From NCBI RefSeq assembly GCF_035762905.1, contig NZ_DASUCC010000070.1, positions 1 to 64,000 on the forward strand: a stretch of DNA of 64,000 bases, given 5' to 3'. A model generated the notes under the pieces. The model did not search any database. It was given only the letters and a program-made list of their open reading frames with translations, and was not told the origin of the DNA. This stretch comes from DASYTH01 sp035762905. Its GTDB lineage: Bacteria > Actinomycetota > Actinomycetes > Mycobacteriales > Pseudonocardiaceae. Both the position numbers and the translations under genes were made by a program. Below, one piece after another: positions 8,129-15,886 of the stretch; the first letter of the stretch is position 1; every line of letters starts with the position of its first letter.

Positions 8129-8944
8129 CTACTCCTCGGGCTGCCAGGGCAGCGGGACGACGAGGCACGGTCCGCCGACGAAGACGCCGCCGTCGACGCC
8201 GAGGGCCTTGCCGCCCGCGTACAGCAGCGGGCCGTCGACCTGGGCGGGGAGGATGCCGAGTTGGTCGGCGATGACGCTGTGGCCGTGCACGATGCGGCTG
8301 CCGCCGAGCACGGACAGCAGCTTGTCGACCACCTCTTCGCCGTGCGGACCGCGGAAGGCGTGCCGGGCGGTCATCCGGCGCCAGACCTCCCACCACTCGG
8401 TGAGGTCGTCGGAGCGCAGCACCCCGTGCACCGCGGCGTTGATCTCCTCGATGTCGTTGCCCCAGGAGAGGTACTCGAGGGTGTCGGAGTGCATCAGCAG
8501 GTGATCGTCGACGAGGGCCAGCACCGGACGCTCGAGCAGCCATTCGACGTGCGCGTCGGTGAGGCTCTCCTGGTCGCCGTTCTGGCCGCCGTTGAGCGCC
8601 CAGCTGCGGGCGAAGCTGCGCGGGCCGAACCCGGACGGGACCTCGGTGTCGCCGTACTTCCGCATGCCCAGCAACAGGATCTCGTGGTTGCCGAGCAGGG
8701 TGGCCACCTGACCGCCGGCCGCGGCGGCCTGCCGCTCAAGGCGCATCACCAGGTCGATCGCGCCGATCCCGTCCGGACCCCGGTCGACGAAGTCGCCGAG
8801 GAACCACAGGCGCGCGGCACCGCCGGACCACGCGCCGTCCTCGTCGAGGAAGCCGGCGGCGGCCAACGCGGTCACCAACTCGGCGTGGTGCCCGTGCACG
8901 TCACCGACCACATGGACCGATGTCGACGGCTGCTCGGCGGACAC
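8129..8944 (-). CDS. Calcineurin-like metallophosphatase
   Basis: 271 aa metallophosphoesterase with the full two-metal signature: GDVHGHH (14-20), LGDFVDRG (around 49-56), GNHE (around 85-88), a distal LLMHSD and the final VHGHS. The close spacing of the first three motifs and the GPDGIGAIDLVMRL stretch resemble the PPP-like/diadenosine tetraphosphatase-type bacterial protein phosphatases. Cytoplasmic, no signal peptide. The GTG at 8944 is used, preceded by only a weak site. It stands between the YidC/DUF6412 pair and the HAD gene on the same strand. Substrate (phosphoprotein or dinucleotide) not determinable. Confidence 0.88.
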   Translation of the reverse strand: MSAEQPSTSVHVVGDVHGHHAELVTALAAAGFLDEDGAWSGGAARLWFLGDFVDRGPDGIGAIDLVMRLERQAAAAGGQVATLLGNHEILLLGMRKYGDTEVPSGFGPRSFARSWALNGGQNGDQESLTDAHVEWLLERPVLALVDDHLLMHSDTLEYLSWGNDIEEINAAVHGVLRSDDLTEWWEVWRRMTARHAFRGPHGEEVVDKLLSVLGGSRIVHGHSVIADQLGILPAQVDGPLLYAGGKALGVDGGVFVGGPCLVVPLPWQPEE

Positions 8945-8991
8945 AATGCAGAACGATAAGGCAGACCGCCGGGTGCCGCGTGCCGCGGCGG

Positions 8992-9792
8992 TCAGTCGGC
9001 GCCGAACGGATCCTCGGTGTGCCCGACCAGATCCGCAACGGAGTCGATGATCCGGCTCGGCCGGTACGGGAATCGCTCCGCGGTCTCCCGGGTGGAAATC
9101 CCGGTGAGCACCAGGATGGTGCGCAGGCCGGCCTCCAGCCCGGACCGGACGTCGGTGTCCATCCGGTCGCCGATCATCAGCGTGTTCTCCGAGTGCACGC
9201 CGAGCGCGTTCAGCGCCGAGCGCATCATCAGCGGGTTGGGCTTGCCCACGAAGTAGGGCGAGTGCCCGGTGGCCCGCTCGATCAGCGCGGCCACCGACCC
9301 GGTGGCCGGCAGGGGGCCCTGCAGGCTCGGCCCGGTGGGGTCCGGGTTGGTGGCGATGAACCGGGCGCCCTGCTCGACCAGCCGGATCGCGCTGGTGATG
9401 GCGGTGAAGCTGTAGGTGCGGGTCTCGCCGAGCACCACGTAGTCCGGATCGCGGTCGGTGAGCACGTAGCCGATCTCGTGCAGCGCGGTGGTCAGCCCCG
9501 CCTCGCCGATCACGAACGCCGAGCCGGCCGGCCGCTGCGCGTCCAGGAACCGGGCGGTGGCCAGCGCCGAGGTCCAGATGGCCGACTCCGGCACGTCCAG
9601 CCCGGTGCGCCGCAACCGGGCCCGCAGGTCTCGCGGGGTGTAGATCGAGTTGTTGGTGAGCACCAGGAACGGGTTACCGCGCTCGGTCAGCTCGCCGATC
9701 AGCTTGTCGGCTCCGGGGATGAGGTGCTCCTCGTGCACCAGCACCCCGTCCATGTCCATCAGGTAGGTCCAGCCGGTCACCGGCTCGGGCAT
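8992..9792 (-). CDS. HAD-IIA family sugar/nucleotide phosphatase (NagD-like)
   Basis: 266 aa. HAD motifs: DMDGVLV (motif I, nucleophile Asp and acid/base Asp), LTNNS (motif II), GKPNPLM (motif III lysine) and GDRMDTD (motif IV). The IIA cap lies between motifs II and III, as in NagD and 4-nitrophenylphosphatase/PGP enzymes. It probably dephosphorylates small phosphometabolites in the cytosol. The ATG at 9792 is favoured by GGTGAGG 4-5 nt upstream; an in-frame ATG at 9807 would overlap the MarR gene by 11 nt. Translation is probably coupled to the MarR regulator. Confidence 0.9.
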   Translation of the reverse strand: MPEPVTGWTYLMDMDGVLVHEEHLIPGADKLIGELTERGNPFLVLTNNSIYTPRDLRARLRRTGLDVPESAIWTSALATARFLDAQRPAGSAFVIGEAGLTTALHEIGYVLTDRDPDYVVLGETRTYSFTAITSAIRLVEQGARFIATNPDPTGPSLQGPLPATGSVAALIERATGHSPYFVGKPNPLMMRSALNALGVHSENTLMIGDRMDTDVRSGLEAGLRTILVLTGISTRETAERFPYRPSRIIDSVADLVGHTEDPFGAD

Positions 9793-9796
9793 CGCC

Positions 9797-10276
9797 TCAC
9801 CCTTCATCGAGCAGCCGCGCGAACTCGTCCAGCATCGCTCGGTTATACCGCTCGAGCAGGTCCCAATCCTCCGGCGCGAATCTTTTCAGCACCCGTTCGT
9901 TGAGTTCGATCATGCTCCGGAACAGGTGCAGGTAGCGGGACTCGTCGAAGCCGACCACCTCGACCAGCACCTTCCGGCGGTCGTGCGGGTCCCGGATCCG
10001 GCGCACGAACCCGCGGCGCTCCAGCCGGTCGATCACCCCGGTCACCGCGCCGGTGGACAGTCCGGACTGCTGGGCGATCCGGCCGGCGGTGAGCGGCGCG
10101 GCGGCCCGCATGACAAGCTCCAGACACTTGTGATCGGTGCCGGACAGGCCCATCCGCTCGGCGATCCGCGCGTGGAACAGCACGGTCATCGTGGACAGCT
10201 CGCGGCCGAGCCGGCCGAACCGCTCGAGCACGTCGGCGGGAACCTGCTCGCTGCCGGTCCGGACCGGACTGGACAT
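9797..10276 (-). CDS. MarR-family transcriptional regulator
   Basis: 159 aa winged-helix repressor. The helix-turn-helix is at about 65-90 (LTAGRIAQQSGLSTGAVTGVIDRLERRGFV) and the wing has RDPHDRRKVLVEV, the diagnostic D-x-R-D/R-R pattern of MarR wings. GAGGAG lies 8 nt upstream of the ATG. Its stop overlaps the HAD phosphatase gene. Upstream, in the 87-nt divergent region shared with moaA, there is an imperfect palindrome (TTGGCAGTAGAGGCAA, 10312-10327 roughly) that could be its operator; this is suggestive only. Ligand unknown. Confidence 0.9.
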   Translation of the reverse strand: MSSPVRTGSEQVPADVLERFGRLGRELSTMTVLFHARIAERMGLSGTDHKCLELVMRAAAPLTAGRIAQQSGLSTGAVTGVIDRLERRGFVRRIRDPHDRRKVLVEVVGFDESRYLHLFRSMIELNERVLKRFAPEDWDLLERYNRAMLDEFARLLDEG

Positions 10277-10363
10277 CGACCACTCCTCGTGAACTAAGAA
10301 GCTTGGCAGTAGAGGCAATACTAGTCGCCGTGATCGTCCGACCGCACGACTACCCTCGTTAGG

Positions 10364-11431
10364 GTGACAGCGGTTGACCTCGGTCTCCCCACGGTGCGGG
10401 GCCCAGCGGGCGGCTCCGGCGGCGCCGACCGGCCCGATACGCCGCACCTGGTCGACTCGTTCGGCCGGGTGGCGACGGACCTGCGGGTATCTCTGACCGA
10501 CCGGTGCAACCTGCGCTGCACCTACTGCATGCCGGCCGAGGGGCTGGACTGGCTGCCCGGCCCGGAGGTGCTGACCAACGCCGAGCTGATGCGCCTGATG
10601 GACATCGCGGTGACCCGGCTGGGGGTGACCGAGATCCGGTTCACCGGCGGCGAGCCGCTGCTCCGCAAGGGCATCGACGATCTGGTCGCGGGCACCGCGG
10701 CGCTGCGGCCTCGGCCGCGGATCTCCATGACCACCAACGGGATCGGCCTGACCCGGCGGGCGGCGGCGCTGCGCGCGGCCGGGCTGGACCGGATCAACGT
10801 CTCGCTGGACACGCTGGACCCCGAGCGGTTCGTCCGGATCACCCGCCGGGACCGGCTCGACGACGTGCTCGCCGGGCTGCGCGCGGCGCACACCGCCGGG
10901 CTGCGCCCGGTCAAGATCAACGCGGTGCTGCTGCCCGGAGTGAACGAGGACGAGGCGGTGCCGTTGCTGCGCTGGTGCCTCGAGCACGACTACCACCTGC
11001 GGTTCATCGAGCAGATGCCGCTGGACGCCCAGCACGGCTGGCAGCGCGACCGGATGGTGACCGCGACCGAGATCCTCGAGCGGCTCTCCGGCGGGTTCGA
11101 GCTGACCCCGAGCCGCACCCCGCGCGGTGCCGACCCGGCCGAGCGCTGGCTGGTCGACGGCGGTCCGGGCGAGGTCGGCGTGATCGCCTCGGTGACCCGC
11201 TCGTTCTGCCAGGCCTGCGACCGCACCCGGCTGACCGCGGACGGCGCACTGCGCAACTGCCTGTTCAGCCAGTCCGAGACCGACCTGCGCGCCCCCCTGC
11301 GGGCCGGCGCGAGCGACGCGGAGCTGGCCGACCTGTGGCGGGCGACGATGTGGGCCAAGCTCGCCGGCCACCGGATCAACGAGGCCGGCTTCGCCCAGCC
11401 GCTGCGTCCGATGAGCGCGATCGGGGGCTGA
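10364..11431 (+). CDS. moaA: GTP 3',8-cyclase MoaA (molybdenum cofactor step 1)
   Basis: 355 aa radical-SAM enzyme converting GTP to 3',8-cyclo-H2GTP, the first step of molybdopterin synthesis. The N-terminal [4Fe-4S] motif CNLRCTYC (Cys48, 52, 55) and the C-terminal cluster ligands (FCQAC and a later NC within the last 75 residues) are intact. The RFTGGEPLLR motif is present and the protein ends in the essential Gly-Gly. The GTG at 10364 is preceded by a TACCCT -10-like box ending 7 nt before it, so the mRNA may be leaderless. moaD follows 4 nt downstream. The cofactor is used by the CO-dehydrogenase-like enzyme encoded later in the window. Confidence 0.97.
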   Translation: MTAVDLGLPTVRGPAGGSGGADRPDTPHLVDSFGRVATDLRVSLTDRCNLRCTYCMPAEGLDWLPGPEVLTNAELMRLMDIAVTRLGVTEIRFTGGEPLLRKGIDDLVAGTAALRPRPRISMTTNGIGLTRRAAALRAAGLDRINVSLDTLDPERFVRITRRDRLDDVLAGLRAAHTAGLRPVKINAVLLPGVNEDEAVPLLRWCLEHDYHLRFIEQMPLDAQHGWQRDRMVTATEILERLSGGFELTPSRTPRGADPAERWLVDGGPGEVGVIASVTRSFCQACDRTRLTADGALRNCLFSQSETDLRAPLRAGASDAELADLWRATMWAKLAGHRINEAGFAQPLRPMSAIGG

Positions 11432-11435
11432 CCGT

Positions 11436-11687
11436 ATGGACGTCAGGGTCCGGTACTTCGCCGGGGCCAAGGCCGCGGCCGGCACTGCCCAGGAGGAGGT
11501 CTCGGCGCCGGCCGGGGCAACCGTGGCCGACCTGGTGACCACGCTGGGCGCCCGGCACGGCGCCGAGCTGAGCCGGGTGCTGACGGCGTGCGGCTTCCTG
11601 CTCGACGGGGTGGCCGTGCGGGACCGGGCGGCCCCGCTCACCGAGGGTGCCGAGGTGGATGTGCTGCCGCCGTTCGCAGGTGGTTGA
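11436..11687 (+). CDS. moaD: Molybdopterin synthase small subunit MoaD
   Basis: 83 aa ubiquitin-fold sulfur carrier. It ends in the obligatory Gly-Gly (PPFAGG) that is adenylated and thiocarboxylated before sulfur transfer to precursor Z in complex with MoaE. The beta-grasp pattern (VRYFAGAKAAAG ... VTTLGARHG ... DGVAVRDRAAPLTEGAEVDVLPP) is clear. It lies 4 nt after moaA, so it is co-translated. Its partner MoaE is fused to MoaB and encoded on the other strand beyond rpf. Confidence 0.95.
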   Translation: MDVRVRYFAGAKAAAGTAQEEVSAPAGATVADLVTTLGARHGAELSRVLTACGFLLDGVAVRDRAAPLTEGAEVDVLPPFAGG

Positions 11688-11844
11688 GCATTCGTAACGT
11701 GACGTAATCATTGCCCCTGTCAGGGTGATTCAGAACTCATGGAAAAGCTGTCGATCTCGAACTGATAACCTCGTTATTAACGCCGATCACGAAGTCATTG
11801 ACCTGCGTGAACGCGCATGATCGCCAGACGATAGGCATTGTTAC

Positions 11845-11860
11845 TGTGACGACGGTCACA
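11845..11860. promoter_or_regulatory. CRP-type binding site upstream of rpf
   Basis: Perfect TGTGA-N6-TCACA palindrome (spacer CGACGG), the consensus of actinobacterial cAMP-receptor proteins. Its centre is about 54 bp before the predicted start from the TACCGT box. CRP is known to activate rpfA in M. tuberculosis, so the placement fits that biology. Confidence 0.75.
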
Positions 11861-12023
11861 TCTCTTTCGATTTTCCTTTCCACCCGGTGATCCGTACCGT
11901 TTCTGGCGTTGGTCCCCGACCAACCGCAACACCGGATGCCCAAAGCGCCGAACCCCGTCCCGCGGGTATCCGAGAAATAAATCCCCGAGTGAAAGAGACT
12001 TCCGGATGGGGGCGTGGGCGCCC

Positions 12024-12041
12024 TTGTGGGCCAGTCCACAA
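12024..12041. promoter_or_regulatory. Inverted repeat overlapping the proximal rpf promoter
   Basis: TTGTGG-GCCAGT-CCACAA, perfect 6-bp arms with a 6-nt spacer, immediately followed by a TATGTA -10-like box. The left arm could also act as a -35 element. It looks like an operator, but no regulator can be named. Confidence 0.4.
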
Positions 12042-12071
12042 TATGTACGCAGGCGCGGGAGAGAGACCCTA

Positions 12072-12695
12072 ATGGCTAACCGAGGCAAGAACCGCAAGCC
12101 CCACGCTGCCACCCGTACCCTCGCTCGCGTCGTCGTCGCAGGCGTCGCCGTGGGTGCCCCGTTCGCCCTGGCCACCGGCACCGCTTCGGCCAGCCCCAAC
12201 TGGGACGCGATCGCCCAGTGCGAAAGCGGCGGGAACTGGAGCATCAACACCGGAAACGGCTACTACGGCGGTCTGCAGTTCAATCCGCGGACCTGGGCGG
12301 CCAACGGTGGCTCCGGAAACCCGGCAAACGCCTCCCGCGAGGAGCAGATCCGCGTGGCCGAGAACGTCCTGCGCACGCAGGGTATCGGCGCGTGGCCGGT
12401 GTGTGGCAAGCGTGCCGGCGGCGGCTCGGCCGCGCCCGCGAAAGCGAAGGCGGCCAAGCCGAAGACCGTCAAGGCCAAGACCACGCCGAAGCGTTCCGCT
12501 CCGGTGGTGACCGCCCCGATCACGGTCGCGTCCAACCCGAACGGTGACTACACCGTTGTGGCCGGTGACTCGCTGTCGAAGATCGCCCAGGCGCAGAACG
12601 TCCCCGGCGGCTGGCAGGCCCTGTTCGAGAAGAACAAGGACTTCATCAGCAACCCGAACCTGATCCTGGTCGGCCAGAAGCTCGCCACCAAGTGA
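12072..12695 (+). CDS. rpfA: Resuscitation-promoting factor (Rpf domain + LysM)
   Basis: 207 aa secreted cell-wall lytic enzyme. A signal peptide (about 1-40, ending ASA) is followed by the Rpf transglycosylase-like domain (about 42-118) with the catalytic Glu51 in QCESGGNW and the paired cysteines (Cys50, and one in WPVCGK). An Ala/Lys-rich linker and a C-terminal LysM peptidoglycan-binding domain (about 158-206) follow. Rpfs cleave peptidoglycan and wake dormant actinobacterial cells. The gene is flanked by moaD and the moaB-moaE gene, the same neighbourhood as M. tuberculosis rpfA (Rv0867c). A strong terminator follows. Confidence 0.95.
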   Translation: MANRGKNRKPHAATRTLARVVVAGVAVGAPFALATGTASASPNWDAIAQCESGGNWSINTGNGYYGGLQFNPRTWAANGGSGNPANASREEQIRVAENVLRTQGIGAWPVCGKRAGGGSAAPAKAKAAKPKTVKAKTTPKRSAPVVTAPITVASNPNGDYTVVAGDSLSKIAQAQNVPGGWQALFEKNKDFISNPNLILVGQKLATK

Positions 12696-12716
12696 CGATC
12701 GGTACGTAACCGATGT

Positions 12717-12745
12717 GGCCCCCGTCGCGACTCGCGGCGGGGGCC
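12717..12745 (+). terminator. Rho-independent-type terminator after rpf
   Basis: A 13-bp stem (arms 12717-12729 and 12733-12745, one G-U pair) with a 3-nt loop, 21 nt after the rpf stop. It is followed only by a short CTTC tract, as is common in high-GC genomes. It separates rpf from the convergent moaB-moaE gene and may work in both directions. Confidence 0.8.
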
Positions 12746-12755
12746 GCTTCACATT

Positions 12756-13685
12756 TCAGGGGCAGTTGACCCATTCGTCGGTACCGTCGGCGAAAATCTG
12801 GTGCTTCCAAATCGGGAGCCGGCTTTTCACCTCGTCGACGAGATTCGCGCACGCCTCGAACGCGGCCCGCCGGTGGTCGGCGGATACCGCACAAGCCAGC
12901 GCCACATCGCCGATTCCCAGCGGCCCGATCCGGTGACTCACCGCGATAGCCCGCAGGCCGGAATGCCGCTTGGCGATATCGCCGGCCACCTCCTCGATCG
13001 TGGCCGCAGCGGACGGATGCCCCTCGTAGGTCAGCTCCTGGACGACCCTGCCGTGGTCGTGGTCGCGGACCACGCCTGCGAACGTGACCACCGCCCCGGC
13101 GGCCCGGTCGGACACCAGCGCGGCGTGCTCGTCCACGGACAGCGCGGTCTCGCTGATCGCCGCGCGCAGCACCGCCGCGACCGGCACCGGCTCCGCGGCC
13201 GGGCGCTCATGGTCGCCGCCGGCCAGCTGGTCGACCGCGTGCCCGAGCACGCCGTCCAGCACGCCGAGCCCGTCCCGCACGCCGCCGGTCGACCCGGGCA
13301 GGTTCACCACCAGCGTCCGGCCGGCCACCCCGGCCAGCCCGCGGGACAGCGCCGCGGTCGGCACCGCCGGCAGCCCGGCCGCGCGGATCGCGTCGGCCAG
13401 CCCGGGGATCTGGTAGTCGAGCACCGCCGCGGTCGCCTCCGGGGTGCGGTCGGTCGGGCTGATCCCGGTCCCGCCGGTGGTGATCACCACGGTGACCCGC
13501 TCGGCGACCGCGTCCCGCAGCGCCGCGGCCACCGGATCGCCGTCCGGCACCACCAGCACGTCGCCCACCTCGAAGCCGCGCTCGCGCAGCCAGGCCGCGA
13601 TCACCGGTCCGGTCCGGTCCGCATAGACCCCGGCGGCCGCCCGGTTGGACGCCGCCACCACCCGGGCGGTGCGGGACGCAGTCAT
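12756..13685 (-). CDS. MoaB/MogA-MoaE fusion protein (molybdopterin adenylyltransferase + molybdopterin synthase large subunit)
   Basis: 309 aa with two domains. Residues 1 to about 150 are MoaB/MogA (TTGGTGISPTDRTPE, the GTGxxxxDxTP motif that binds molybdopterin; NLPGSTGGVRDGL), which adenylates molybdopterin. After a short linker, about 170-309 are MoaE. MoaE shows the VSHRIGPLGIGDVAL core and the catalytic-lysine segment WKHQIFADGTDEW near the C-terminus; it adds two sulfurs to precursor Z using MoaD. In M. tuberculosis these are two adjacent genes (mog, moaE2), so this is a gene fusion with the order kept. GGAGG precedes the ATG, which overlaps the moaC stop by 4 nt. Confidence 0.93.
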   Translation of the reverse strand: MTASRTARVVAASNRAAAGVYADRTGPVIAAWLRERGFEVGDVLVVPDGDPVAAALRDAVAERVTVVITTGGTGISPTDRTPEATAAVLDYQIPGLADAIRAAGLPAVPTAALSRGLAGVAGRTLVVNLPGSTGGVRDGLGVLDGVLGHAVDQLAGGDHERPAAEPVPVAAVLRAAISETALSVDEHAALVSDRAAGAVVTFAGVVRDHDHGRVVQELTYEGHPSAAATIEEVAGDIAKRHSGLRAIAVSHRIGPLGIGDVALACAVSADHRRAAFEACANLVDEVKSRLPIWKHQIFADGTDEWVNCP

Positions 13686-14161
13686 CGATCCTCCGGTCGG
13701 GTCCAGGTGCCGCTCTTGCCGCCCACCTTCCGCACCAGGCGGACCGCGTCCAGGCACGCCGCCGGGTCCACCGCCTTGATCATGTCGTGCAGGGCGAGCC
13801 CGGCGACGGCCACCGCGGTCAGCGCCTCCATCTCCACCCCGGTCCGGTCGGTGGTGCGGGCCACCGCGGTGATCTCCACCGAGTCGGCGCCGAGCGCGAA
13901 GTCCACCGTGACCGCGGACAGCGCGATCGGGTGGCACAGCGGGATCAGGTCGGGCGTGCGCTTGGCCGCCATGATGCCGGCGATCCGGGCCGTGGCCAGC
14001 GCGTCGCCCTTGGGCAGCCCGTCCCGGCGCAGCAGCTCCAGCACCTCGGCCGTGGTGCGCACCGTGCCCCCGGCCACGGCCGTGCGCGCGGTGGCCTCCT
14101 TGCCGGACACGTCCACCATCCGCGCGGCTCCGGCAGCGTCCAGATGGCTCAGCTCAGGCAC
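13682..14161 (-). CDS. moaC: Cyclic pyranopterin monophosphate synthase MoaC
   Basis: 159 aa, typical length. MoaC converts 3',8-cyclo-H2GTP to cyclic pyranopterin monophosphate. Conserved elements seen: the MVDVSGKEAT start, KRTPDLIPLCHP (the substrate loop with the conserved His), TGVEMEALTAV, and DMIKAVDP with the catalytic Lys-Asp pair near the end. GTG start at 14161; the upstream site is weak. It overlaps the downstream moaB-moaE gene (ATGA) and lies only 3 nt from the malic-enzyme stop, so the three genes form one transcript. Confidence 0.96.
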   Translation of the reverse strand: MPELSHLDAAGAARMVDVSGKEATARTAVAGGTVRTTAEVLELLRRDGLPKGDALATARIAGIMAAKRTPDLIPLCHPIALSAVTVDFALGADSVEITAVARTTDRTGVEMEALTAVAVAGLALHDMIKAVDPAACLDAVRLVRKVGGKSGTWTRPEDR

Positions 14162-14164
14162 GAT

Positions 14165-15565
<1,401 letters not shown>

Positions 15566-15606
15566 GCCGTGACCTTATCCCCCAGGCCCGGCCGCGGGGA
15601 TCCGGC

Positions 15607-15801
15607 TCAGGGCTCCCAGTTGATCTCGGTCACCGGATGCTCGTAGCCGAGCCGGTCCGGCGGGATCGGAAACTCCAGCTCACCGAACGGGGAGAGCGCA
15701 CCCTGCCGGTCGGCGGTGGTCTCGCTGACCGGGTGCCGCCCGTGGTCGTCGTCGCCCGGCCATGCCGGGTCGATCCGATCGGTCTTGCCGCCCTTCGCCA
15801 C
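15607..15801 (-). CDS. Small conserved-position hypothetical protein (64 aa)
   Basis: 64 aa, hydrophilic, Pro/Asp-rich, no membrane segment, starting at a GTG preceded by GGGAGG 5 nt upstream. It ends in LGYEHPVTEINWEP. It sits divergently from the helicase-associated gene and upstream of the malic-enzyme/moa transcript. That is the exact relative position and orientation of M. tuberculosis Rv0863, so it may be its counterpart; homology cannot be confirmed here. Function unknown. Codon use is normal and the ribosome-binding site strong, so I take it as real. Confidence 0.7.
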   Translation of the reverse strand: MAKGGKTDRIDPAWPGDDDHGRHPVSETTADRQGALSPFGELEFPIPPDRLGYEHPVTEINWEP

Positions 15802-15886
15802 CGTTCCTCCCGTTCGTCCTGGCATATCGCCTGCGTACGTTACTCGACCCGGCACCGGCCGGCCGCACCTGTATACCGTGGTCAGC

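Larger units (their letters stand above)
11688..12071 (+). promoter_or_regulatory. Long, comparatively AT-rich leader/promoter region of the rpf gene
   Basis: 384 bp without a supported gene. From left to right it holds a CRP-type site (11845-11860), a TACCGT -10-like box (11895-11900), and a GTTGGTC/GACCAAC hairpin with a 3-nt loop (11908-11924). A TTGTGG-N6-CCACAA palindrome (12024-12041) abuts a TATGTA -10-like box (12042-12047), and finally a purine-rich site GGGAGAGAG precedes the ATG. Two promoters are therefore plausible, one about 165 nt and one about 15-20 nt from the start codon. Assignments are by eye. Confidence 0.5.

Noticed and set aside
11861..12071. Possible c-di-AMP (ydaO) riboswitch in the rpf leader, as in Streptomyces rpfA
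   Set aside because: Only a CCGAACCCCGTC stretch resembles the consensus; the conserved GGGGAACCA and CAGCTAAC...AGGC blocks are missing.
13200..13260. Frameshift between separate moaB and moaE genes
   Set aside because: The frame is continuous with a normal Ala/Pro-rich linker and no internal start with a ribosome-binding site, so a true fusion is more likely.
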